A DNA stretch of 64,000 nucleotides from Epithemia pelagica. Lineage: Eukaryota; Bacillariophyta; Bacillariophyceae; Surirellales; Surirellaceae. How positions within the stretch are numbered: the stretch's first letter is position 1; each line of letters begins with the position of its first letter. Made by a program: the position numbers and the translations under genes. Shown in pieces: positions 9,269 through 18,729 of the stretch. The notes under the pieces were generated by a model. The model made no database searches. It saw only the letters and a list, made by a program, of their open reading frames with translations, and was not told where the DNA came from. Location of the stretch: positions 2,914,001 to 2,978,000 of the forward strand of contig OX337232.1 in NCBI GenBank assembly GCA_946965045.2. The letters are read 5' to 3'.

Positions 9269-10270
9269 ATGATCTTTGAGCCTCCAACACCCACCATAAC
9301 CATTGTCTATGGCAAGAAACATGACCTACTGAATGAACTTGGATGGAAGCATTTCAAGCATTTTGTCAAGATCAGTGAATGCCTCATTCAAGCTGCTAAA
9401 CAGCAGTCAAGAATCAAGCAACTCAGTTTTTTTGTCAAGTACAAGTTTGGTTACCCACACGTTCCACAGACACACAAAGAAGCAATTGTTTTAGACAAGC
9501 AACATGGCAAAAACAAGTGGCAAGACACTACCGATTTTGGACCCTCACAGATTCAATCACTCAAGACATTGAAGGATCATGATCAAGTTCAAGTCCATCT
9601 TGGGAAAATGTTAGATGCACAAGAAGAGTATCACAACAAGATTCAAGTCTATCGTGTGAAACATGATGATAGATGCAAGGCACTTCTCGTCACGTGTGAA
9701 CATTTTACCAAAGAACCAGTTGAGGCAATCTGTCCATGTGCTTTTTCCTTTTGCAACTTTCATACTACCATCTACCTTGGGCCTCTCAATGATATGGATA
9801 TATGGAGAGCATACATTGGAAATGCATGCAACCTGAAAGCTTTAGCTGGGGAGAAGACCTTGATAGTCGCAAGACAAGAACTCAAGGAATTATGTCACAC
9901 CTTGGTTACCTACTACAAGACCTCAAATGGATTCGATTCTTCAGGAGAACGTCAACATGACTGTTTATTTGATGTCTTTCTTGATATGGATTTGTCACCA
10001 AGTAAAGCAATTCCCAATGTTTGGATGAAGAAAGCACCCGGGGAGAAGAGCTCTGAAGGTATCTGCAACAACTTTACACTCAAGAATGATGGATTTATTA
10101 TCAACTGCCTCAGACGTTTTTATACACCAATCCAGAAGATGTTCTCGGCAAACATTGGAAATTCTCCACATGCTAGACGATGTTCAAGACCTTCTTCTTC
10201 TTCTGGAACGGAAACAATCACAAGAACAACAAAGGAAAATAACAATCCTCACTCGACAAATTGTGGGGAG
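9269..10270 (+). pseudogene. Degenerate reverse transcriptase of nested element
   Basis: This continues the same frame after the TGA. Q-T-H-K-E-A-I-V-L-D-K-Q-H-G-K-N-K-W-Q-D and V-K-H-D-x-R-x-K-A show that it derives from a Copia RT of the diatom lineage. The first catalytic Asp, normally in D-I-G-N-A-Y-L, is replaced (A-Y-I-G-N-A-C-N), and no Y-V-D-D motif survives where it is expected. No RNase H follows. The open frame runs on into the 3' LTR (to 10363). An RT with these changes should be inactive, so any recent movement needed enzymes from another element. Confidence 0.65.
10263..10270 (+). promoter_or_regulatory. Polypurine tract of nested element
   Basis: gtggggag immediately precedes the 3' LTR (TGGCAG...), as expected for the plus-strand primer. 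Confidence 0.7.
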
Positions 10271-10979
10271 TGGCAGAATTCTCACCAACAACTAGGTTGT
10301 GGTGGAATCAACAACTCATCGACTGATGCTAGTATTTTATGGCATCCGATGACATTTTCGTAAAAAGGAGAAAAGAATGACGGCATGCTCGCAGACCTTT
10401 TAATTTCGGCCAAGGCATGCTCGCAATGCACGCGTTTTGAGCGACCGATCGGATATTAATTATGGCCGAACACGTGCGCGCCTATTATTCTCAAGCGCGC
10501 GCAATCAATATCCGAGTACGCACCTCCACGACTTAGCCCAACGGCCTAAGTAACCGAAGCACGAATCACGATCACGCGAGACCATATCTCTATTCCCACA
10601 AATCAAAGAATGCAAACAGCAACGCGCCAAGGAAACTACCTATATCATGACAAAGCAAGAGCTGTTGGCATTGGTATATGATATACAAGTGCATATACTT
10701 CCAATACACAATATCCATGTCTACTCCAACCATACCAGTCCTGTCAGCGCCATGAATATATCAGTCATGCACCCTGACCAGACCTGCACACCCACACACA
10801 CACCGTAGTCCTAAAGCTCACAATCATTAACATTACCATATCATCACGTCTTCAGTGTCCTGACTATCCCTACGATAGAACCCTTGGGTTTCCTTTGTTC
10901 TCTGACCCGTGGAGAACCTTGGTATCAGTTGGTAATCGATTGTGGCTCTTCTAGAGCGTGTATTGATGAATCTCTACTA
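10271..10979 (+). repeat. 3' LTR of nested element
   Basis: Partner of 4807-5515. It is followed by the target duplication GCAGA (10980-10984), after which the outer element's pol frame resumes. Confidence 0.9.
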
Positions 10980-10984
10980 GCAGA

Positions 10985-13154
10985 GGGTCGGGTCGTCGGA
11001 CATGCCTCGACAAATCCCTATCTGGATACGACCCTCTATGAAGTTGAATTCGACGATGGCCATGTACAGTCCTATGCAGCAAATCTTATTGCCGAAAATA
11101 TTTACGAGCAACTCGATGATGAGGGCAATTTGTATCGTATGGTGGAGGAAATCACCGATCACAAAGCAGACAAGACAGCTGTGCCCATATCGGATGGCGA
11201 ATTCGAATTGAACGGACGAAAACACAAGAAGAAGACAACGAGAGGCTGGTTCTTATGTATTAAATGGAAGGATGGCTCTTCAAGTTGGGAGGCCCTGAAG
11301 GATCTCAAAGAATTGTATCCTATCGAAGTCGCTGAGTATGCTGTTGCGAACAAACTAGAAAAAGAACCCGCGTTTGCATGGTGGGTACCGTTCACTCTAC
11401 GAAGGAGAACGAGGCTGATCAAAGCAGCAAAGACTACAAGATACATGCGGCAATTCCAAAAATACGGCATTGAGGTGCCCAAAACAGTGGAACGAGCTCT
11501 CCAGATTGATCGTGAAACTGGTACGGATTATTGGCGTAAAGCCCTGAAACTGGAGATGTCCAAGATTTTCCCAGCCGTCAAAATATTGGATGACGGTGTC
11601 AAAGAACCAGTTGGCTATCAGGTAATCCCTTGTCACATCGTTTTTGATGTCAAGATGGATTTCACCCGAAAGGCCAGATATGTGGCTGGAGGCCATAGAA
11701 CGGAAGAGCCTGAAGCACCAACATACGCAAGTGTCGTCAGCCGTGAGAGCGTCCGAATTGGATTCATGCTGGCCGCTCTCAATGGATTAGAGATTCAAGC
11801 AGCTGATATTGCCGGAGCATATCTTAACGCTCCATGCCTTGAAAAGGTCTGCACAAGATGCGGTTTAGAATTTGGCACCGAATACCAAGGCCGGATTGCG
11901 ATCATCACAAAAGCCCTCTATGGGTTAAAGACCAGTGCCTATGCCTGGCGCGATCTCCTGTCCACTACCCTGCAAGAGGACTTGGGCTATTTCCCATGTC
12001 GAGCAGATCCAGACTGTTATTTACGTCAAGCTACAAAGGGAAATGGAGAGCGCTACTACGAAATGCTGTTCGTCTATACAGACAACATATTGGTCATCTC
12101 GCACAAGCCGATGGAATCTTTGACAATGCTTGACCACCACTACCTACTTAAACCAGATTCGATTGGTATTCCTAAGTATTATCTGGGATCACAAGTACAA
12201 ACGTTCGATATCAATAATGACGTGTCGCAACGATGCTGGGCGTTGAGTTCAGAGAAATATGCAAAGGCAGCCATACGGAACGTCGTCTCATGGCTTGAAA
12301 ATCAAGACCGCAAACTCAAAACCAGAGCACCAAGTGTGTTGCCCAGTGGGTATCGTCCTGAATTGGACACAACACCATATTGTGATCCACATCTAATGAC
12401 CTTCTATCAACAGCAAATGGGTGTGCTTCGCTGGCTCGTCGAATTGGGAAGAATTGACATCGCTGCAGAAGTGTCAATGTTGGCTGGATTTTTGGCAGGG
12501 CCCAGAGAAGGGCATGTGGAGGCAATGCTTCATCTGTTTGCCTATCTTAACCTACACAATCGTTCACGGCTCATCATGGATCCATCATATATTGAGCTTG
12601 GTGATGAACCAACGAGTGACTGGACAGGCTTCTATCCTGGAGCCATTGAAGAAATTCCTCCAGATGCACCCGAACCATTAGGCAAAGCGGTCCAAATGAC
12701 AGTCTTCGTCGATTCAGACCATGCTGGAGATCTCCTGACGCGACGCTCAAGAACAGGTGTGCTCATTTATTTGAATCGAGCCCCCATCTCGTGGTATAGC
12801 AAGAAACAAACGAGCGTTGAGACTTCTACGTTTGGGTCTGAATTTATGGCCCTCAAAGTGGGAGTGGAGATGCTGAAAGGCTTACGATACAAGATGAGGA
12901 TGATGGGTATTCCCTTGGACGGACATGCACATGTGCGAGTAGACAACATGTCTGTGGTCTACAACAGTTCCTTACCGGAATCGACACTACGCAAGAAATC
13001 GAATTCAGTTGCGTATCATTTTGTACGTGAAAACGTGGCAAACGGTACATGCAAGATTGCCTTTGAACCGTCTAAGACAAATTTAGCGGACCTGCTTACG
13101 AAGATTCAAACTGGTCCGGAGCGAACAAGATTGGCACAGATGATTTTATTCTAA
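10985..13154 (+). pseudogene. Copia pol, 3' part: reverse transcriptase and RNase H (outer element)
   Basis: After the nested element the frame continues with V-V-G-H-A-S and the RT fingers (H-I-V-F-D-V-K-M-D-F-T-R-K-A-R). The first catalytic Asp is present in A-D-I-A-G-A-Y-L-N-A. The Y-x-D-D box reads Y-T-D-N, so the second catalytic Asp of the pair has become Asn. The RNase H domain near the C-terminus keeps V-D-S-D-H-A-G, S-T-F-G-S-E-F and V-D-N. The open frame itself begins inside the LTR, but the N-terminal residues there are LTR-derived. It ends with TAA at 13154. Clearly part of the element interrupted at 4806. Confidence 0.85.
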
Positions 13155-13340
13155 GGAAAGCTGTTGGACAATGAGTACGTTTCCCGCCCGACTGAGGGGA
13201 CTGGGTACGTCCTGCACGCCATAAAAGTGGGGCGCTCTAAAGCAGGTGTGAAGAAGATGAATGTTGATGAATTCCAAGTGTTATAGAGTATGAAGATGGC
13301 AAAATGTGACTATATCAAGAGGGTCCGTCATAGCAATTTT

Positions 13341-13348
13341 GAGGGGAC
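13341..13348 (+). promoter_or_regulatory. Polypurine tract of outer Copia element
   Basis: gaggggac immediately precedes the 3' LTR. The minus-strand Copia element at 53-59 kb has the closely similar GCGGGGAC in the same place. Confidence 0.65.
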
Positions 13349-13461
13349 CAAGAAAGGCGACTGATATTAAGCGAATTTTGGGCGAGTAGCTAACCCATGA
13401 GGGACGCGTAGCTTAGAGCTCACTATTTCAGTTTTTCACTTAGACACACGATCGTAATTTG
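13349..13461 (+). repeat. 3' LTR of outer Copia element
   Basis: Partner of 1066-1178, one mismatch. It is followed by CTAG (13462-13465), the target duplication. Confidence 0.85.
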
Positions 13462-13824
13462 CTAGGAGTTCTATCCACAAACATTTGAATATTGAGCTTT
13501 GTGGAACGGAAACGTCTAACCAGTTCGTCGCTGCTCGAACAAAACGGCCAGATTCTTCCATTACGGTGGTCGATTCAACTAGCCAATGGATAAGGCTTTG
13601 TGGGTTGAGTTTCCAGAATAACAAAACATTTCGATCCACCAGCAACTTCCGGTAATGGACTCAAAACGTACGAAATCTTTCTACTTCTCAGAGTATCGTC
13701 GCGATAAAACACCCGTTTTCATATTGCGTTATCACACACCAATAGCTCTGATATGATCATATTGGATACAGATTCTTTCGATATGAGGCAAGCATCCCGA
13801 GTCACGGATGTCGGGGGACATTGT

Positions 13825-14082
13825 AGATGTCGTTGATGTCGTTTGATGTCGTTTGATGTTTTTATCGCCAAAAGAATCTCTACTCTCCAGCAGTTCGTAT
13901 TATTCAACAGAAAAAAACGACTGACTGACGTTAGGCCCATGGCGAAAGACATTTCAAAAGGCCCATATGAGCACCGCTTGATTTTGACTCAAACCATGTT
14001 TCCGCGCGAGCCCGAAACGACATCAAACGACATCCCTCACGACATCAAACGACATCCCTCACGACATCAAACGACATCCCTC
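13825..14082. repeat. Facing arrays of GATGTCGTTT / AAACGACATC
   Basis: 13825-13859 holds direct repeats of gatgtcgttt. 14017-14082 holds three exact copies of a 22-nt unit, acgacatcaaacgacatccctc, and a partial fourth. The two arrays are in inverse orientation (gatgtcgtttgatg pairs with catcaaacgacatc), about 160 bases apart, so the transcript could form a long hairpin. No gene is recognised between them. Confidence 0.7.
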
Positions 14083-14138
14083 ACGACATTCCCGTTTGTT
14101 CCATACTAGAGATTGGAAAACCATCCTCTATGGTTTCA

Positions 14139-15682
14139 TAATACGGACTCCGGGGGACAAAAAATTCCCCCACGATATCCCGTGTTTCACGTTGGTGAGA
14201 CTTCCGGCCCTACGAGATTCATGACTCCATTCATTTTCTCGAAGTAAAATGAATTGCCCCTCATCATCCACAAGACGTTCACGCATCTCGCAGTCGTAAC
14301 TCGCACCGATGAACCTTTCACCATGACGAGGCGCTTACCCTTCCTGTGCGAGTAATAAACAACAATCATACAAGTGCAAAATATACAACCCACTTATTAA
14401 TTGTAATCCTATATTATGTAGTCACCACCACTGCTGCTTGTTGTCATTGGTATAGGTGATGGTTTCACTTGGAGTTGGTTGTTGCGTTTGTTGTCGTTGT
14501 CGCGGCACAGGATTGTCTCGTTCGGCCGAAACAAGGCGATGATCGTAGTGTTTGTTGTAAAACCGTAGAACTGAAAGAACCAGAGATAAAGAGAAGTTGA
14601 TCGTTGCTTTTGGTGCCATTGTCATTGTCGTGGCCCCGGATTGTTTTGTTCGGCCGAAACGATGAGTTGATTGTTGCGATGACATGCATGCTACGCGAGG
14701 CCAAAACCAGTTGGTTGTGTAGTTGGTGGTATCTGTTGTCATGTTTGTGGGTGTCGTATCATCATCACCATCCGATGGCTCGGTCGTTGTGGCTGTTGGT
14801 TTTGTCGTCAAGATCCTCCCGCTTTTGATTGTTGCATTGGATCCTGTTGTTGTCGTTGTGGCCAAAACAAGGAGTGGATTGTTGCATTTAGGTTTTGTTG
14901 GAGGTCTAGAGTAGTTGATTGGTGCATTGGTGCCATTGTCTTGTACCATCCAATGGATTGGTCGTGGTGGATGTTGGTTTTGTGGTCGTGGGCTTCACGT
15001 CGTTGGGAAACAAGGGTTAACTTCGCGTCCAACTCGTCGTGGTGCCACAAATCAGTCGCTGTCTTTGTTGTGGCTGAGGTTGTTGCGGTTGTTGCAGTCG
15101 TGATGATGGAGTCGACCCTTCACTTTCACAAGGCGGCGGTTGTTGTTGGGTTCTTGTGGTCTTGCAACATTGAGAGACAGTCTGTTGTTGGTGTTGTCGT
15201 TGTTGCGGCCGACTGTTTTGTTCAGACGAGAATCCTCCAGTTGATTGCCGTGTGTCCTTGCCGCTGCTCTCCCACGACTCATCCATCCATTTAGAAGCTT
15301 CCATTGTTGTCCCTCATTGCAATCTTTGTTTATTACATCATTCTCCGACTCCAATCTTGGTAATCTTGTTGCTTCCTTCCCACCAGGATTTGGAAGACTT
15401 CAAAACCTTGCCTTCGGTCCACCAAAATGGCCAACCCATCGCCGCCCGTTCATTCCGTCACAGTACACTTGATTCTGAGGACTCCGTGGTGGTCGGAGGA
15501 GTGCTAGCACCTTTAGTTGGAGGTGCACACCGGCTTGAGTTTGCCATGTTGGTGTCATGCAGTGTATCATGACCGTGGTTTCCTAAACCACCGGCCCGGA
15601 TAACTATAGACAAAAGAGTACAAGTATGAAAAACACGGCTCACTGTCGGGGAATTTTTCAGCCCCCGGAGTCCGTACGTATT
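14139..15682. repeat. Inverted-repeat-bounded region with a GTTG-rich minisatellite
   Basis: 14139-14190 and 15625-15682 are imperfect inverted copies of each other; both contain the block cggactccggggg, an A/T-rich loop that is itself flanked by G-run and C-run, and cgtgttt. The interior (about 14420-15290) is a degenerate minisatellite of GTTGTTG-type units, including two copies of ttcggccgaaac (about 14521 and 14651). Long open frames on both strands here are products of the simple composition. It may be a decayed non-autonomous DNA transposon; no transposase is visible. Confidence 0.45.
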
Positions 15683-15756
15683 TTGTATTAATTTCGATCC
15701 GTTGTCGAAGAAGTTCTTGGTCTTATCCACTGGGTATTGCTAGCGGATACGGGACT

Positions 15757-16234
15757 CTACGAGTACGACCAAGTTATCCTGGGACAAAGGAGAGACGACC
15801 AGACAGCCACCAACTTAGACATCAAGATTGTCGGTCTTTCACCTAACGCAAGGCGACCCATGGAAGCGAGCGAGTCAACCAGTATAGCCGTTGGAAACGC
15901 GGGGCGTCCCACTCGGAACTTACTATTCTAAACCTTGCTCCGATTCGCAATTGGTATAAGATCTGACTTCTTACACCAAAACCAAGAGTGGGACAATGTC
16001 AAAGCATCATGCTGTCAGTTCAACCAAACCAGCGTCCGACAATCCCGAACCTCAATCACTAATGTCCCTTCCCTGGCGACCAGCCATTTCCGCCACGGAG
16101 GCGTTCCGCGGCTACGTCAGATCACAGAAAAGAGAAAAGAGCCAACTTAGCTCACTCTTCCAATTCACCACGTTCAGACGGCAAAGGCTTGATCACCTTT
16201 GGCGCTGTTCAGGAATTTGTAGAGGAACTTCGGC
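15757..16234 (+). repeat. Split direct repeat A1
   Basis: Left end of the YR element, 478 bp, apparently identical to 24498-24975 (offset 8741). Begins ctacgagtacg. Confidence 0.9.
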
Positions 16235-16269
16235 TTCTTGCTTTTGGCTCTGTTGTTGTTTGTTCTGTC

Positions 16270-17262
16270 ATGTCTTCTTCTTCTCCGTCTCGTCCCTCGC
16301 CGGTCGACGAAGATGCCCTTCTTTCTTCGCTCGTCGCTTCCGCGTCCATTGCGACGCCTAGCTTGGCGGCCGATCGTCCTTCGGCCTCGGCTCCAGGGGG
16401 GGTGGATCGGGGTCAAATCACTTTCGATTCTTCCCTTGACCCCGGTTTTATTGCGGTGAAGACTGATGACAAAGCGGCAACGGCCGCTTCGCGTTCTTCG
16501 CAAGTGGATGCGCCTATGAGCTTTCGTGATCTTGCATCCGATGCTACGAGTAAGTTTTCAATTACTGTTCTTTCGGTCAAAGATGCGAAGGAGAAGCAAC
16601 TTTGCCTCGGAATCAAACGGGGAGGGAACATCTTTTGTATTGACCCCAAGTGCTCGAAAGCCGGGGACCATGGATTGGATGTCCCTCCCCATGATTTGGG
16701 CAATTCCGGCGGTGTCTACATTATGAAGAATACCGCCTCTGCTTTCTGTTCACCCGTGGTACCTCTGGAATCTACGACTCCAGAGGTTTTGGACAGGCTC
16801 AAGCAGGAAAAACACACGATGACTGACTGGATGAAAAAGTTTCAAGTCATGCGTCGTTTGGACCATATCAAGACGGAAGGTATTACTACTTCTAATTTTG
16901 AAGACGAAGAAACCAAGATAGTTAAAGCAACGGCCATCTACACGCCGTATACTATCGGAAAGGGAATGCGAAAAGGCTTGTCCTCTCTCTTAATCGATAA
17001 CTACTCTCCGCATCGAAAGATCCTGGCCGGTGACATTTCGGAAGTTATGAGAAAGGTGCAACAAGACCCAAGCATCATTCCTACCGTCTTGCGTGAGGTT
17101 GAAGATTCGGTTATGGAAGCGGGCGAGCTCATACAGGCTCTTTCAGCGGATCAGTCTTCTGTCAAGAAAGAAACCGTGACCACTGTGGAATCTCTGGGCT
17201 TGCAGCTGGAAAAACTGCAAATGGAAATCGGACCCAGGGAGGAGTTGCAAGAGGAATTCTAG
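16270..17262 (+). CDS. YR-element Gag-like protein, N-terminal part
   Basis: The start is the ATG at 16270, just after repeat A1; the frame is open further upstream without an ATG. The 330-residue product has a Ser/Pro/Ala-rich N-terminus, then a mixed region with G-I-K-R-G-G-N-I-F-C and a helical C-terminus ending E-E-L-Q-E-E-F. I do not recognise a named domain; its position makes it the Gag equivalent. It stops at an amber TAG (17260-17262), but the next ORF continues in the same frame, so both are likely parts of one Gag either interrupted by a C-to-T change or joined by readthrough. Confidence 0.65.
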   Translation: MSSSSPSRPSPVDEDALLSSLVASASIATPSLAADRPSASAPGGVDRGQITFDSSLDPGFIAVKTDDKAATAASRSSQVDAPMSFRDLASDATSKFSITVLSVKDAKEKQLCLGIKRGGNIFCIDPKCSKAGDHGLDVPPHDLGNSGGVYIMKNTASAFCSPVVPLESTTPEVLDRLKQEKHTMTDWMKKFQVMRRLDHIKTEGITTSNFEDEETKIVKATAIYTPYTIGKGMRKGLSSLLIDNYSPHRKILAGDISEVMRKVQQDPSIIPTVLREVEDSVMEAGELIQALSADQSSVKKETVTTVESLGLQLEKLQMEIGPREELQEEF

Positions 17263-17331
17263 GCCCCTACGCTTTGGGGTATCATTCAAGCGGTAACGGG
17301 CTCTCTCACCGGCAGTGCAGGCAATGGTGCA

Positions 17332-18702
17332 ATGGGCACAACGGAATTTCAAGCAACCATCTCGGATCGAATGACCAAGTTTGAAGAGGATCTGAAAATG
17401 ACGGCTTCGTTCTTGCGCACACTCAAGATGGAGACGGATGCAACATTTCAGACGACCCAGGCCGAGGCAAAAGGAATAATGGATAGCTTTCGATCCCATT
17501 TGGTAAAGGGCTTGCAAGGCCTGATCTCTCGTGTTGGTTCTGTTGAGCAAGACGTCATGCTTTTATCATCAAAACCCTCATCGACTCTTGGAGGCTTGGC
17601 TCCGGGAGGAATTGACTTCGAGGCCAAGTCGAAAGCCCTGGAATCTGAGATGCAATCCTTGCGAGCAATGGTTCAACAATCTCAAGTTGATCTTCAACGC
17701 CTCCGGACCAAGATCGACACCACTGCCATTAAGTTTGGAAACCTTGGACTCTCCTCTATCGACGATTGCAAGGCTTGGGTATCGATGAAATTCGGATCAA
17801 GAGCCTACGGTTTGTTGTTCGACATCTGTCTCGTTTTAGAGTGGTGCGCTTCCCAAGAAAGTGGTGACGTGCTCAGCATGCTCACCACAATGGAAAAGAG
17901 GCACAAGATGCAGATTTCCACAACGAATGATGCTCGTGCCCTCTATGCAATGAAGCTTGAGTTTCCCCAGATCCTCTACAAGGATCTCCCCGGTACGGGA
18001 AAGGACCCCTCTTTTCTAACTGCCATGAAGGATCACGAAGATTGGGATGCACCCGAAACGGGGGTGCGCGACCGCATCATCCACCATTTGGGCAATATGC
18101 ACGGCATGTTCGGGGAGCAAATTTCGGTGACAATGGCCAACGAACCCGAAGCACGCTCACTTGCCATGTCCATGCTGTCCATGTCTGTTGGATGCTGCAG
18201 GGAGCTAATTAACTACTTCGACGAAACGATGAATGAACTTACTACGAAGTCAAAATTCACGAAGAAGAAGGCTTTTAGTCTAGTCACTCAGGTGGTACGT
18301 CGGTTCTTTATTGACTTGTACAAGGTCCGGGCCCAAATCTATTCTTCCTTGTCCACCTCTGACAGCGCAGGGCAATGCGCCTGGATCCTTTATGGGACCT
18401 TGCGCACCCACGATGTCATGGCGGAGTACTCCAAGGCCCGTTTCAAGAACCATCCGTCGGTGTCAAGTGAATACATCCGTTTCCTCTCAACCAATTCTGG
18501 ATTTGAGTCCCTCAAGACCTTGGAGGAAAAGGTGGAACAGATGAAAAGCACGATGCAACAGACGTCCAAGGATTGCCAGTCGGCCAAGCGTGCAGCAGAC
18601 ACGGCTAACAGCACAGTCGATACCCTCAAGAAGGAGTTGTCTGAGATCAAGAAACAGAATCGTCGCGCTCGTGGTGGTACTGGGAACAACAACGAATCCT
18701 GA
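17332..18702 (+). CDS. YR-element Gag-like protein, C-terminal part
   Basis: In frame with the preceding ORF; the first ATG after the TAG is at 17332. The 456-residue product has coiled-coil stretches at the start (K-F-E-E-D-L-K-M) and near the end (T-L-E-E-K-V-E-Q-M-K, D-T-L-K-K-E-L-S-E-I-K-K) and a central helical domain with W-V-S-M-K-F-G-S-R-A-Y-G-L. It ends in a basic Arg/Gly/Asn tail and a TGA at 18700-18702. The pol frame that follows is again in register, so gag and pol form one continuous frame broken by TAG and TGA. No named domain recognised. Confidence 0.6.
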   Translation: MGTTEFQATISDRMTKFEEDLKMTASFLRTLKMETDATFQTTQAEAKGIMDSFRSHLVKGLQGLISRVGSVEQDVMLLSSKPSSTLGGLAPGGIDFEAKSKALESEMQSLRAMVQQSQVDLQRLRTKIDTTAIKFGNLGLSSIDDCKAWVSMKFGSRAYGLLFDICLVLEWCASQESGDVLSMLTTMEKRHKMQISTTNDARALYAMKLEFPQILYKDLPGTGKDPSFLTAMKDHEDWDAPETGVRDRIIHHLGNMHGMFGEQISVTMANEPEARSLAMSMLSMSVGCCRELINYFDETMNELTTKSKFTKKKAFSLVTQVVRRFFIDLYKVRAQIYSSLSTSDSAGQCAWILYGTLRTHDVMAEYSKARFKNHPSVSSEYIRFLSTNSGFESLKTLEEKVEQMKSTMQQTSKDCQSAKRAADTANSTVDTLKKELSEIKKQNRRARGGTGNNNES

Positions 18703-18729
18703 CCAATAGGAGCATCTAAATTAGTATCT

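Larger units (their letters stand above)
4807..10979 (+). mobile_element. Nested LTR retrotransposon, non-autonomous Copia derivative
   Basis: Terminal repeats of 709 bp (4807-5515 and 10271-10979) are flanked by GCAGA (4802-4806 and 10980-10984). The element begins TG and ends TA. By eye the LTRs differ at only about four positions. The interior of 4.75 kb holds a full-length gag, a protease region, a small remnant of integrase and a degenerate RT. Gag, protease and the D-W-E-T-G-E linker before RT place it with a second diatom Copia lineage, different from the outer element. It sits inside the pol gene of the outer element in the same orientation. Confidence 0.9.
1066..13461 (+). mobile_element. 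Ty1/Copia-type LTR retrotransposon (CoDi-like), decayed and split by a nested insertion
   Basis: The element is bounded by 113-bp direct repeats (1066-1178 and 13349-13461) and flanked by the 4-bp target duplication CTAG (1062-1065 and 13462-13465; 5 bp GCTAG if the LTR is taken one base shorter). Order of functions: PBS, gag, protease, integrase, reverse transcriptase, RNase H, polypurine tract, which is the Copia order with integrase before RT. Without the nested element it would be about 6.2 kb. It is dead: there are two in-frame TGA codons, an integrase deletion, an altered RT active site and the 6.2-kb insertion. The LTRs differ at one position (1157 versus 13440), so the insertion is not ancient. 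Confidence 0.9.

Noticed and set aside
10884-10979. N-terminal residues of the RT frame upstream of 10980
   Set aside because: They lie in the nested element's LTR and the same sequence occurs at 5420-5515; they are not part of the original pol.
14422-14949. 175-codon minus-strand Thr/Gln/Asn-rich frame
   Set aside because: It follows from the GTTG minisatellite; similar frames exist on the other strand, and there is no conserved motif.
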